From Saprospiraceae bacterium (GTDB lineage: Bacteria > Bacteroidota > Bacteroidia > Chitinophagales > Saprospiraceae), in the NCBI GenBank assembly GCA_020627705.1, contig JAHDGJ010000001.1, positions 472,398 to 536,397 on the forward strand: a DNA stretch of 64,000 nt, given 5' to 3'. The position numbers and the translations under genes are program-made. How positions within the stretch are numbered: the stretch's first letter is position 1; the number at the start of each line of letters is the position of its first letter. The notes beneath the pieces were generated by a model. It made no database searches. It worked only from the letters and a program-made list of their open reading frames with translations, and was not told the DNA's origin. Of this stretch, positions 26,707 to 36,216 are shown in pieces.

Positions 26707-27092
26707 ATGAAACCGTTTTATGATTGCTTATTACTATTTGCCTTTTCACTTACAAATTTAAGTGGGCAAACTGGGCAGACGGAGTCAGGCTTGGAGCTAC
26801 AACTCTATCCTACCGGTGTTATTCCTGGTATTTTCATTCAAAAAGAAACTAAAAATGGTCACCTTCTTTATGGAAGAGTTGGTGCTAATATTTTTTAATC
26901 ATCAAAATTTGGGCGTACATCATTGTTATTCAACCTACTGCAGAGTTATAAGTAAGTTTACCCTTTCCTCTGCCTTCTTTTTGCAACCAAGTGTTAGTTC
27001 TTGGCTTCGAATGGAACGTAAAAACAAATAGGGAACCGACAGAAGAAGGTGCCATTTTGTTGCTTGGCGTACTGGTCGGAAAAGAATTTTGA
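26707..27092 (+). pseudogene. Decayed small outer-membrane/secreted protein gene, several frameshifts and an internal deletion
   Basis: The intact start encodes a signal peptide and LYPTGVIPGIFIQKE...YGRVGANIF, closed by a stop after a run of six T (26891-26896). Removing one T continues the reading as NHQNLGVH. The sense then moves frame again to IIVIQPTAEL (26919-26948), back to KFTLSSAFFLQPSVS (26954-26998), and again to LGFEWNVKT...EGAILLLGVLVGKEF with a stop at 27090-27092. Together these pieces recall a Bacteroidota family of about 190-200 aa with the order IPGxxxG, NHxxxGV, QPTAE, LQPSxxxGFEWNVKT, EGAILL. About a third of the middle is missing. The end lies 5 bases from the lptD 3' end. 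The family match is from memory, not a search. Confidence 0.75.
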
Positions 27093-27097
27093 TGCCG

Positions 27098-29989
27098 TCA
27101 TTGGAAACGGCCGTCCACCCTATTTTGCCCATAGTTATATTTCATAAAGTCAAAGGTGTTGGCTTTGACCCCTATGAAAAATGAATACACCCCTCTTTGA
27201 GGTGCCCATCTAAAATTCATACTCCAGCAATGCAGGTCGCGCGTCAGTACTAAGGACGGATATACGAGTGATCGATTTTTAAAATCATACGATATGCGAT
27301 CAAAATTAATTCGCCAATTATCCGTCAAATCAAAGCCTCCTGACAGCGAGAGCGAATTATTATTAACCAAAAACGTATCTACTCCAGTGGACTCTTTTCG
27401 AAGGACAAAATTATAGGTATGGTTGATTGAGAAATTGTCCAGCAAGTCTAAAATGTTGGGCAAGTTTTCCTTTTTTCGAGCTTCCGGCTCATCTGGAGAG
27501 TCCTCCTTTTCTGAATCGAATCCTGAGATGCCGTTTTGGGCTACATTGGGATCAAAGCCAGTGGCCCCGCCCGGATTCTCATCAAACCTTGCACCTATTT
27601 GCGTTGAAGATTGATCCACAGGCACAGCATCTGCCTCGTCAACATCTTTGCCTTTAAAGAGGTCCCGAATTTGCGAAAATTTCAACCTGGTGTTTAAAGA
27701 CCCCATAAAGTTGTTAAACTGCAGTGGCCTCTTTTTCTGGGACCAGATGGTTTCATCAATGTATTGACCAGACTCGTTTCGTGCATACGGATCAAATGTG
27801 GCATTAAATTGAAAATTACTAAGCCCCTTAAACAACTTAGTTGTCCCTCGTATCCTAACGGGGCTCCACTTAAGACTGTCCGCCGCAAAATTATAGTTAC
27901 CAGTTACCGTTATGTTATCGAAAAATCGAATTTTTTTAGTTGTAGAATCCTTTTTAGAAAAGATCTTGCCTTCAAAAATATTGATGATCGAATAATTTAA
28001 ACTCATGCTTTCATCACTTAAAAAAGGCGTCCCAAATACTCCCCCTGCAAAAGGATTGTAAGCAATACTGTCTTGGGTAGAAAAGGGATCAGTATAGAGT
28101 ATTTCTTCATATTTCTCTCGAGTACCGGGATTAAATCCCATAGACACTGTAGGCTTCATTACATGGCGCAAACCTCTAATAAATCCTTTTTTAAAGTTAA
28201 ACGTCCTGAACAACTGTGTGGAAATTCCTACACTGGCGTTTACATTTCTATAAGGTCTAAATCCATCAACAAATTCTTCCATAACTGGATAGACTAAAAC
28301 GGTGTCCCTAATAGTGTCACCCTCAAGGGTAATGTCCAATATTTCCGAATCATTGATTTCAAATTCATTCTCATCAATAAACTGATTTTGTGTTCGAAAA
28401 AACCAAATCTCGTCGTAGTTTACCGAGGGGACGATATTAAAATACTTCAACGTTCGAAAAGAAGCGCTGGCACTTCCTCGGTGCGAAATACCATATTGGA
28501 TTTCGTCTAGGACGTCTGCACTAAACAAAAGTGAATCTTGCGTTCTGACAAAAGCCTTTGCCGCCCCATCGTATTTGAGGTTTATTTTCTCAAACCATTT
28601 CTCTTCACCGGATGTGTTGTTTTTTCGCTTGAAAGGATAAATCGTATTCATGTTTACCTTGAGATCTGGCAAAGTCATGTTAACTACTCCAGTATTGGTA
28701 TTTTGATCATGACTCATGCCCACTCGTAAGCTAAAAGAAGAGCCAGGCAAAGAATGTGAGTAATTAAAATTAGAGCGATAAACACTTTGCAGCACAGAAG
28801 TTGCGTCATTGAAGTTATCGCTTCGATAATCGCTTGTAGAAATATTTATGGTGCCGCCAAGTTTGCGATACGGATGGGCTTTCGAATTTTGATTGTGGCT
28901 TAGAGAAATACTATATGCCTTCTTAGACTCAATGTTCCCAGTCTCCTCGCTCTCCACTCTATTATCAGAAAAGCCCAACCTGATGTTTCCATCAAAGGCA
29001 TAACGCTTTTTATAATTTGAAGACAGCCGTATGCCATAAGTCCCCCTAGTATATATATCTCCGGTAACCCTTAGATCTATAAAATCGCTAATAGGAAAAT
29101 AATACCCAACTTCTCGTAGGCCAAAGCCAAGTCGTGTTGAATATTCATAATCATTTGGAAAGATCAACCCTGAAGAAGCTGTTTCGGTATTTATGGGAAA
29201 AAAACCAAATGGCAAAACCAAAGGCGTTTTCACTCCTGCAATTTCTAAATTCGACGGTCCTGCAACGGCTATTTTTTTGGGGATTACTTTTAACCTTGAT
29301 GCTCTTATCCCAAAATGCGGGTGCGGGTGATTGCAAGAAGTTACCAGCGCATTTCGTTGATATATATGATCATCGTTAGTTAACGAATCCGCCTCTGCAC
29401 CAATAAACTTCGTGGTAGCCCCCAAAACGTAAAGTTCTCCCTCTTGCGTTACTGCATCATAGACCAAACCCTTTTTAGTTTTGAAGTTATACTTTAACTT
29501 ATTGTAATTAATCACTTGGTTGCCATCCGAAAATTCGGGCTTCTGCGTCATCTTACCCTTGGCATCCTTTATGCCTTCGGCATAGGTAATGTCATTTTCA
29601 AAATCAAAGATGATGTACCCAGCCTTTATGGTATACTTTTCGAATTGCACAAAAGCGTCGCCAAACAGATGTATTTCATTTTTGTCGTTGTCGAACCACA
29701 TCGTATCCACTGCACCATATTTGATTGGTGATGGGATGGGGTCTTCGGTCATTTTAATGTCACTATTGCCAGATTTCGCCGAAAGGCTATCAATACCTAA
29801 GGAATCTTGACTCAAACTTGGTTTTGGCGACAATCCAAATCGGGAGGTTTTTGGAAGCGTGTCTCTTTGACTAGTCTCAATACTTGGCCTTTGGTTCTTT
29901 CCGCTAATGCCTTTATCCCTACTTTGAGCATGTAGGTTGTGAGTTAGTCCTATAAACAAAATTGATAATATGTAAACGCCTCTAATCAA
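27098..29989 (-). CDS. lptD: LPS-assembly outer membrane protein LptD, Bacteroidota type
   Basis: A 963-aa outer membrane protein. The start is TTG at 29989, because an in-frame stop lies six codons upstream and no ATG occurs before the signal peptide VYILSILFIGLTHNLHAQS. An N-terminal LptA/OstA-like jellyroll (about 110-220; DNDKNEIHLFGDAFVQFEKY, GYIIFDFENDITYAEG) precedes a large barrel with cysteines in VTSCNHPHPHFGIRA. The pattern IAGVKTPLVLPFGFFP is characteristic. LptD inserts lipopolysaccharide (or lipooligosaccharide) in the outer leaflet with LptE. It is divergent from the amidase gene, and its 3' end lies next to a pseudogene. Confidence 0.9.
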   Translation of the reverse strand: MIRGVYILSILFIGLTHNLHAQSRDKGISGKNQRPSIETSQRDTLPKTSRFGLSPKPSLSQDSLGIDSLSAKSGNSDIKMTEDPIPSPIKYGAVDTMWFDNDKNEIHLFGDAFVQFEKYTIKAGYIIFDFENDITYAEGIKDAKGKMTQKPEFSDGNQVINYNKLKYNFKTKKGLVYDAVTQEGELYVLGATTKFIGAEADSLTNDDHIYQRNALVTSCNHPHPHFGIRASRLKVIPKKIAVAGPSNLEIAGVKTPLVLPFGFFPINTETASSGLIFPNDYEYSTRLGFGLREVGYYFPISDFIDLRVTGDIYTRGTYGIRLSSNYKKRYAFDGNIRLGFSDNRVESEETGNIESKKAYSISLSHNQNSKAHPYRKLGGTINISTSDYRSDNFNDATSVLQSVYRSNFNYSHSLPGSSFSLRVGMSHDQNTNTGVVNMTLPDLKVNMNTIYPFKRKNNTSGEEKWFEKINLKYDGAAKAFVRTQDSLLFSADVLDEIQYGISHRGSASASFRTLKYFNIVPSVNYDEIWFFRTQNQFIDENEFEINDSEILDITLEGDTIRDTVLVYPVMEEFVDGFRPYRNVNASVGISTQLFRTFNFKKGFIRGLRHVMKPTVSMGFNPGTREKYEEILYTDPFSTQDSIAYNPFAGGVFGTPFLSDESMSLNYSIINIFEGKIFSKKDSTTKKIRFFDNITVTGNYNFAADSLKWSPVRIRGTTKLFKGLSNFQFNATFDPYARNESGQYIDETIWSQKKRPLQFNNFMGSLNTRLKFSQIRDLFKGKDVDEADAVPVDQSSTQIGARFDENPGGATGFDPNVAQNGISGFDSEKEDSPDEPEARKKENLPNILDLLDNFSINHTYNFVLRKESTGVDTFLVNNNSLSLSGGFDLTDNWRINFDRISYDFKNRSLVYPSLVLTRDLHCWSMNFRWAPQRGVYSFFIGVKANTFDFMKYNYGQNRVDGRFQ

Positions 29990-29999
29990 AATACTTGGA

Positions 30000-30007
30000 C
30001 AAATTTA
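30000..30007 (-). promoter_or_regulatory. -7 promoter box TAAATTTG for lptD
   Basis: A perfect TAnnTTTG element on the minus strand, ending 10 nt before the TTG start of lptD, so the 5' leader would be only a few nucleotides. It supports the TTG start. Confidence 0.5.
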
Positions 30008-30043
30008 CACTTAACATTGATCAACATATTAAATTATTCTATA

Positions 30044-30051
30044 TATCTTTG
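30044..30051 (+). promoter_or_regulatory. -7 promoter box TATCTTTG for the amidase gene
   Basis: A perfect TAnnTTTG element 44 nt before the amidase ATG, with a TTG at 30017-30019 as a possible -33 element (24-nt spacer). It lies about 37 bases from the divergent lptD box. Confidence 0.55.
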
Positions 30052-30095
30052 CACCACAACCTTTGAAATAAATAGGATCGATAAATATCGTACCT

Positions 30096-31211
30096 ATGGA
30101 CATCATCCTTAATTTCAAAGCCATTTTGGGTCTAATCCTTTTCGGATTGATTGCTATTCCTTCCTCTTATTCTTTCGCTCCTATTAATAACGGTGATCCG
30201 AGCAAAGATGTATCATTAGTTGCCCCAAGTTTGCCCTTTGGCTTTAACACAGTAGTTATTGACCCTGGACACGGCGGCATAGATGAAGGATGTGCGGTAA
30301 ACGGGATTAAAGAAAAAGACATTGCTCTTTCTATCGCACTAGAATTAGGTAAAAAATTAAAAACTACGTATCCTGAAATAAACGTTGTGTACACGCGTCA
30401 AAACGACCAATTTATTAGCCTTCGAAATCGCATCAATTTAGCGAATTCAACACAAGCAGATTTGTTTATATCCATCCATTGTAATTACGTAGCAGAAAAA
30501 TATGTACAAGGAAGCGAAACCTATGTCTCAGGATTTGAAACCGAAAATGTAGCCTTAGTAAATAAAGAGGAAGACAAATTTTATAAAGATGATTTTATAA
30601 AAAGCGTCCAGTTTAAACGTTTGGAAAACAATTCCTACGTCAAGAGTTTGGACTTGGCATCAAAAATAGAATCGTCGTTTGCAAGCCTTAAAGGTATGGA
30701 AAGTCGAGGTGTACGACATGGTGGCTTTAGAGTATTACAATTGACAAGCATGCCTTCTGTATTAATTGAAGCTGGCTTCTTAAGTAACAAAAAAGACAAA
30801 AAGCGTTTAACCTCAAAAAAAGGACAAAGAAAAATTGCTCATAAAATATTTGGTGCTTGCTTAGAATATTTATCGGATCTAAACGAAATTGAAGCACAAG
30901 CCTCCCCTTCTTCAGTCGTGCAATACCACCCTATGCCTAGAGAAAACGATGTGTTTGAAGCTACAACCAAAGAAGACCTAAAATCAAAAGCTCAGTATGC
31001 AATCCAAATCGCTTCGTATAACAATGTTGCGCCAATCAATGTCTCAAAAAAATGGAAAGAACTCTCCAATATTGAGATCATTCAAGAAGGAAATAAATTT
31101 AGATATATCGTAGGAAGTTTTGACTCTAAAGTAGAAGCGGACGAAAAATTGGAGTATTTGGTCCAAAATGGATTTAAGGATGCCTTTGTCTTCGCAAAGA
31201 TTCAGGAGTAA
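30096..31211 (+). CDS. N-acetylmuramoyl-L-alanine amidase (Amidase_3) with SPOR-like C-terminus
   Basis: A 371-aa exported cell-wall hydrolase. A hydrophobic signal segment covers about residues 8-28. The Amidase_3 domain shows the zinc and catalytic residues: His in VIDPGHGGIDEG near 57, the Glu of KEKDIALSIA near 74, His in LFISIHCNYV near 126, and Glu in SVLIEAGFLSN near 226. The last 75 residues (YAIQIASYNNV...RYIVGSFDSKVEAD) resemble a SPOR domain, which binds denuded glycan at the division site. It splits the bond between MurNAc and the stem peptide in septal peptidoglycan. It heads a run with the MCE-protein gene. Confidence 0.93.
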   Translation: MDIILNFKAILGLILFGLIAIPSSYSFAPINNGDPSKDVSLVAPSLPFGFNTVVIDPGHGGIDEGCAVNGIKEKDIALSIALELGKKLKTTYPEINVVYTRQNDQFISLRNRINLANSTQADLFISIHCNYVAEKYVQGSETYVSGFETENVALVNKEEDKFYKDDFIKSVQFKRLENNSYVKSLDLASKIESSFASLKGMESRGVRHGGFRVLQLTSMPSVLIEAGFLSNKKDKKRLTSKKGQRKIAHKIFGACLEYLSDLNEIEAQASPSSVVQYHPMPRENDVFEATTKEDLKSKAQYAIQIASYNNVAPINVSKKWKELSNIEIIQEGNKFRYIVGSFDSKVEADEKLEYLVQNGFKDAFVFAKIQE

Positions 31212-31274
31212 AACAATAGCTCTAAATCCTCTAAGACTCTTTATTTTATCTAACTTCGTTGTCTACATTTAGAC

Positions 31275-32336
31275 ATGAATAGAGAAATTAAGCTTGGTAT
31301 TCTGACAGCAGTTACTTTAGCGTTGGTTTTCATCGCTTTAAACTTCATCAAAGGGTCGAATTTGTTTTCAAAATCATTGACCTTCAATTCTACATTTTCG
31401 AACGTTGCAGGATTAGATGTTTCCTCGCCCGTTTACCTTAATGGCTTTAAGGTAGGTTCGGTAAAGAGCATTAAGCTTAATCCAGATAACTTATCCGAAA
31501 TGATTGTTGAATCTCAAATTGAGGGAGATTTTCAATTGCCCAAATCTACTGTTGTGGTTTTCAGAAGTGACGGCTTGGTCTCAGGCAATGCCTTGGATTT
31601 GAGGTTTGATAAGCTATGCAAAGGTTCTGATTGTTTGCAAAATGGCGACTACTTGAAAAACGAAAGTTTAAGCATGCTTCAAAGTATGTTGAGCGATGAA
31701 GAAATAGATGAAGTGGGCGGTAAACTTTCAAACACTGCCAAGGATTTGCTTTCTTCGATAGGTGATAAAAAATCTGAGGCGAGTATTGATGTATCTGCAC
31801 GTGAGCTAGAAGCAACACTTAGCAACATGACAAAACTTACGGAAGCAACGAATCGACTTATTCGCACTACTTCGAGCTCTATGCAGCAAACCATGAATAA
31901 TGTGGCTTCTATCACAGGCAACCTTTCAAATCAAAACGAAAAAATAAATAGGATACTATCCAACCTGGAAACGCTCACCAAAGAAATGGGAGCCATGAAA
32001 TTACAGAAGATGTCTGATAGCGCGACAAACACCCTTACTGCAGCGGAAAGCTCTATGAAAGATATATCGAAGACACTAGAAACCGCAGAGAAGACATTTG
32101 TCGAATTAAATAAAACCTTAGCTACGATCAACGATGGGTCTGGCTCATTAGGAAAACTAATGAACGACAAAAAACTCTATGACAACTTGGAGAAAACCTC
32201 AAAAAACATGTCCTTACTTCTTCAAGATCTTAGGCTTAATCCAAAGAGGTATGTCAATGTCTCCGTTTTTGGCAAAAAACAAAAAACCTATACCAATCCA
32301 AAAGATGACCCTGCTTTTGAAGAAAAGGATAATTAA
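31275..32336 (+). CDS. MlaD/MCE-domain lipid transport protein
   Basis: A 353-aa protein with one N-terminal transmembrane segment (LGILTAVTLALVFIALNFI), an MCE domain (about 35-115; FSNVAGLDVSSPVYLNGFKVGSVKSI) and a long helical coiled-coil tail (about 130-330) rich in Ser, Thr and Leu. MCE proteins form periplasmic hexameric rings or tubes that move phospholipids between the membranes; the matching ATPase and permease are not in this window. It sits 64 bases after the amidase gene, next to the LPS-assembly gene, a common Bacteroidota arrangement. A promoter-like TAACTTCG lies upstream. Confidence 0.92.
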   Translation: MNREIKLGILTAVTLALVFIALNFIKGSNLFSKSLTFNSTFSNVAGLDVSSPVYLNGFKVGSVKSIKLNPDNLSEMIVESQIEGDFQLPKSTVVVFRSDGLVSGNALDLRFDKLCKGSDCLQNGDYLKNESLSMLQSMLSDEEIDEVGGKLSNTAKDLLSSIGDKKSEASIDVSARELEATLSNMTKLTEATNRLIRTTSSSMQQTMNNVASITGNLSNQNEKINRILSNLETLTKEMGAMKLQKMSDSATNTLTAAESSMKDISKTLETAEKTFVELNKTLATINDGSGSLGKLMNDKKLYDNLEKTSKNMSLLLQDLRLNPKRYVNVSVFGKKQKTYTNPKDDPAFEEKDN

Positions 32337-32378
32337 AATTTTCTGAGCTTAGGTATCTTTAGTGCTTCGACACTGATT

Positions 32379-34352
32379 ATGAAATTATATTGGTTTTTAT
32401 TTTTTTGCTTTTGTGTATCTCAGAATCTTATTGCACAAGATCCCGTACTCTCTCCTCGGATTGCAAATTATAAAATGCACATAGAGCTAGATGCAGACAC
32501 TAAAAAATTATCAGGTCATACTATACTAAGATGGAAGAATACAAGCAATAATCCAATAGAATATTTACTCTTTCATCTATACTATAATGCCTTTAAAAAC
32601 AGTGAATCTACTTTCTTCAAAGAAGGCAGCATTCCAGAATTCCTAAGTTCTGACATTGATGAAGTCTGTGGTTGGTCATGGTCAGAAATTACATCCATCA
32701 AAGACCAAGAAGGAAACGATTTGACGCCAAACATTCATCATGTTCAACCTGATGATCAAAATACGGAAGATCAAACCGTCCTAAAAGTCCCATTGGCCTA
32801 TTCCTTGGCTCCAGGTGAAGAGATTGTATTGGAGTTTGATTGGGAAGCCAAGATCCCTAAAACAATGCCTAGAACTGGATATAATAAAGAGTACTATTTT
32901 TTCGCACAGTGGTTTCCAAAGGTCGGGGTTTACGAACCGGCAGGAATGCGCTATTCGACGGAGGGACAATGGAATTGCCACCAATATCATGCAAATGGGG
33001 AGTACTATGCCGACTTTGGCAATTATGATGTGAGCTTAAGGGTTCCCAAAGGATATACCGTTGCCTCTACAGGAAGCCTAAAAGAGAAAACCGAAGACTC
33101 AAATACAGAAACATGGCGTTTTACTCAAAATGATGTCATTGATTTTACTTGGAGTACTTCTCCACATTTCGTGGAAACCACAGAGTGGTACAAAGACGTA
33201 GCGATTAAATTTTATACTTATCCATACAAAACAGATTATACCAAACGGTATATGGAGATTATGAAGTTTTGTCTGCAGTACATGGAGGAGCATGTGGGCC
33301 CATACCCTTATAAAACAATCTCAGTAATAGATCCACCTGTTCATGGCTTATTTACTGGAGGAATGGAATATCCGACTATTATCTCATCCTTGAGCTTAAA
33401 GTTTTTTCCAGAAGGAGTAAAAACATTGGAGACCCTTGCTGCGCACGAATTCATTCATCAATATTTTATGCAAATGGTGGCAACACACGAAATGGAAGAA
33501 GCTTGGATGGACGAAGGAATCACTACCTATTACGAAGGAAAAATTTTGAATGCTTTTTTTGGCGAAAAGTGTTCCACCATCGATCAATTTGGAATAACAG
33601 TAGGCAATAAGGAATGGAACAGAACTGAATTTTTTAATTCTTCCGCTATTGATCTAGCGCCCAATACGCTTAAAAGCTACGAATACACTAATGGCAGTTA
33701 CGGACCTACTGCTTACAACAAAACGGCAATTTGGCTGGAAACCTTAGAAGGATTGGTTGGAGCAGAATCCATGGCCGAAATTATGCGAACGTATTTCGAC
33801 AGATGGAAATTTAAACATCCATGTCGAACAGATTTTCTTGATGTTGTTGACGAAATAGTTTTATCCAACAACAAAGAACAATTTCCGAATGGAATGCAAT
33901 GGTATTTTGATCAGGTATTGTTTGGAACAGCAGTTTGCGACTACAGTATTGAGCATATTGAAAACGAAATACTAGAACCCAAACGCGGATTTCTAAATAC
34001 TCTTGACAATTGTACTGAAGAAGAGCAAGAAGGGTCGCCTTTTATTTGTAGCATTTTTATAAGAAGACTTGGGGATATGAAATTGCCCGTAGAAATTGAA
34101 GTTTCTTATGAGGACGGCGTAAAAGAATTGTATACATGGGATGGACAAAACAAAAGCCATGAGCTAAAAATTCATAGTTCGCAAAAAATAATCTCTGCGA
34201 CGCTTGACCCGGAGTTCAAATTGCCCATCGATAAAAATCTCATAAATAATTCGTTGTCTATTTCAAGCAAGTCAAAGGCAACTTCTACCTTCCTATCAGA
34301 AATTCGATCTGGTTTTCAACATGTATTAGAAGGCATCGTAAGTATCATATGA
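32379..34352 (+). CDS. M1-family metallopeptidase (aminopeptidase N-like), exported
   Basis: A 657-aa protein with a signal peptide ending QNLIAQD. The M1 hallmarks are visible: the exopeptidase motif GGMEYP (near residue 326), the zinc site HEFIHQYF near 356 with the third ligand in EEAWMDEGITTYYEG about 20 residues later, and the catalytic Tyr region SYGPTAYNKTA near 445. It should cleave N-terminal residues from peptides in the periplasm. The C-terminal region is a beta-rich extension. It overlaps the next gene by 4 bases (ATGA). Confidence 0.92.
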   Translation: MKLYWFLFFCFCVSQNLIAQDPVLSPRIANYKMHIELDADTKKLSGHTILRWKNTSNNPIEYLLFHLYYNAFKNSESTFFKEGSIPEFLSSDIDEVCGWSWSEITSIKDQEGNDLTPNIHHVQPDDQNTEDQTVLKVPLAYSLAPGEEIVLEFDWEAKIPKTMPRTGYNKEYYFFAQWFPKVGVYEPAGMRYSTEGQWNCHQYHANGEYYADFGNYDVSLRVPKGYTVASTGSLKEKTEDSNTETWRFTQNDVIDFTWSTSPHFVETTEWYKDVAIKFYTYPYKTDYTKRYMEIMKFCLQYMEEHVGPYPYKTISVIDPPVHGLFTGGMEYPTIISSLSLKFFPEGVKTLETLAAHEFIHQYFMQMVATHEMEEAWMDEGITTYYEGKILNAFFGEKCSTIDQFGITVGNKEWNRTEFFNSSAIDLAPNTLKSYEYTNGSYGPTAYNKTAIWLETLEGLVGAESMAEIMRTYFDRWKFKHPCRTDFLDVVDEIVLSNNKEQFPNGMQWYFDQVLFGTAVCDYSIEHIENEILEPKRGFLNTLDNCTEEEQEGSPFICSIFIRRLGDMKLPVEIEVSYEDGVKELYTWDGQNKSHELKIHSSQKIISATLDPEFKLPIDKNLINNSLSISSKSKATSTFLSEIRSGFQHVLEGIVSII

Positions 34353-35218
34353 ATATTATTTCTACATATAATAATGCGATTAAAAACTTGGCTACCGTTT
34401 GGCCGATCTTGGCCTTTATATTTTTTGTCAATTGCCTATTTGGATATGTTTTTATTTCTCCATTGAAGGCAAGTTTGGATGAAACCATTGGAAAAAGTTT
34501 ATTTGCAGAAAGATTAGGTCAAGGGTTTGACTATACCGCACTTACCGAAATACTTCGAGAAACTGGCGGACTATCAGGGTTGTCATCATGGTTGATAGGT
34601 TTAGCATTACTCTACTTTTTGTGGAATATTTTTACTTCTGCAGGATTTCTTGGAATCCTAGGACCTCATTCTAAGTTGAGTATTTGGAATAAATTCTACC
34701 AGGCTGGAAGTAAATATTTTTTAAGTATTCTAACGATTACTTTTTTTAGCATATTTCTTTTTTCGCTGGGCTTACTTGCCGTAGGTGTGATACTTCAAGC
34801 GCTAGGATTAAACCTCCTTCAAATGGAAACAGAACTCGCTTTAATCCGAAACATTAAACTTGCCGTTGTCTTTTTGTTTGTATGGCGTTTCCTAATAGGC
34901 ATTTTTAGAGACCATTGCAAGCTCGATGTAATAGACAATGGTCTTGCGTTTTGGAGTATGATCAAAAACGCGTGTAAACATTTCTTGTCTTCTCATTACA
35001 TATTGCTCGCATTTTTCAATGTTGCAATCTTAGCTCTGTTTTTGATTCTTTTGTTTTTTCTCAAATCCAGTTTGGGTGAATTCGTTTTATTTGGGACGAT
35101 TGGGCTTTTGGGGCAATTAAGTATTTTTCTACGAGTCGTTTACAGGTATATTCGGATCAATTCTTTCCATGCATTGAAGCAATCCAAATTATCGCACGAT
35201 ATCGAAAATGAAGACTAA
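34349..35218 (+). CDS. Integral membrane protein of unknown function
   Basis: A 289-aa protein with about six predicted transmembrane segments by eye (for example VWPILAFIFFVNCLFGYVF, WLIGLALLYFLWNIFTSAG, LTITFFSIFLFSLGLLAVGV, LAVVFLFVWRFLIGIF, YILLAFFNVAILALFLILLF). No catalytic or transport motif is seen. It overlaps the M1 peptidase gene by 4 bases, so it is probably made together with it, perhaps in envelope proteolysis; that link is inference only. It is convergent with murB, with a 2-base gap. Confidence 0.75.
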   Translation: MNIISTYNNAIKNLATVWPILAFIFFVNCLFGYVFISPLKASLDETIGKSLFAERLGQGFDYTALTEILRETGGLSGLSSWLIGLALLYFLWNIFTSAGFLGILGPHSKLSIWNKFYQAGSKYFLSILTITFFSIFLFSLGLLAVGVILQALGLNLLQMETELALIRNIKLAVVFLFVWRFLIGIFRDHCKLDVIDNGLAFWSMIKNACKHFLSSHYILLAFFNVAILALFLILLFFLKSSLGEFVLFGTIGLLGQLSIFLRVVYRYIRINSFHALKQSKLSHDIENED

Positions 35219-35220
35219 CC

Positions 35221-36216
35221 TTAAGAAATAAGATTAACTTCAGGAGAGAGCTCTACACCAAATTTGTCTATGACTGACTTTTGAATCTTCTCGGCCAATT
35301 CCAAAATGTCTGTTCCTTTGGCGTTTTTATTATTAATGAGTATGAGTGCATGATTTTTATAACAAGCTGCGCCTTTATGAGCTTTTCCTTTCCACCCCGT
35401 TTGTTGTATCAACCATCCTGCAGAAAGTTTCTTTCTATATGGCACATTGGAATAAGCAGGCATGTTGGGAAAATTAGCCAAAAGTTGATTGCACTTTTTT
35501 GAACTTACGATTGGATTCTTAAAGAAACTCCCCGCGTTACCAATTAATTTTGGATCTGGCAATTTAGAGTTTCGAATATTAATAATGGCTTTGGAGACTG
35601 TTTTTAAAGAGGGCTTGGTCACTTTTAAACGATCCAGCTCATTTAAGATAGCGCCATATCCCAAATTAAATTCAGGGCTTTTGGAAAGTTTGAAGGTTAC
35701 ATTGGAGATAAAGTACTTCCCTTTAAGAGAAGTTTTGAAAACGCTTGTTCGGTAGCCAAACTGACAAGAAGATTTGGAAAAATTCTTTGCTCTTCCCGTT
35801 TTTAAATCAATCGCTTCGAGCGAATGAAAGACGTCTTTTATTTCAACCCCATACGCTCCAATATTTTGCATGGGAGACGCTCCCACACTACCAGGTATTA
35901 GGGATAAATTTTCAACTCCTCCATATCCTCTTTGAATGCACCATTTTACAAAGTTGTGCCAATTTTCTCCCCCTCCAACGCGTACGAATATATGCTTCGC
36001 TGTCTCTTTAACTATATCCTTTCCCTTGATTTCATTTTTTAAAACCACTTTGTTGAGATCATTTAAAAGAAGAATATTACTTCCCCCTCCTAAAATGAAA
36101 GAGGCATTGCTGTCAAGATTTAAAAAAGAGCTTAAATCCGAATTTTTCTTGATCCGGGCCAGTTGTGAACAAGAAACATCAAGGCCAAAAGAATTGTATG
36201 ACTTTAAACTGGGCAC
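35221..36216 (-). CDS. murB: UDP-N-acetylenolpyruvoylglucosamine reductase (type I MurB)
   Basis: A 331-aa enzyme that reduces UDP-GlcNAc-enolpyruvate to UDP-MurNAc with NADPH and FAD, an early step of peptidoglycan synthesis. Motifs are the N-terminal NSFGLDV, FILGGGSNILL near 40 (FAD), IPGSVGASPMQNIGAYG near 107, YRTSVFK near 150, the catalytic Ser in NAGSFFKNP near 227, and the terminal LSPEVNLIS with the catalytic Glu. The length fits the E. coli type. It starts at GTG, overlapping the upstream stop by one base, so it is coupled to the upstream beta-barrel gene. Confidence 0.95.
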   Translation of the reverse strand: MPSLKSYNSFGLDVSCSQLARIKKNSDLSSFLNLDSNASFILGGGSNILLLNDLNKVVLKNEIKGKDIVKETAKHIFVRVGGGENWHNFVKWCIQRGYGGVENLSLIPGSVGASPMQNIGAYGVEIKDVFHSLEAIDLKTGRAKNFSKSSCQFGYRTSVFKTSLKGKYFISNVTFKLSKSPEFNLGYGAILNELDRLKVTKPSLKTVSKAIINIRNSKLPDPKLIGNAGSFFKNPIVSSKKCNQLLANFPNMPAYSNVPYRKKLSAGWLIQQTGWKGKAHKGAACYKNHALILINNKNAKGTDILELAEKIQKSVIDKFGVELSPEVNLIS

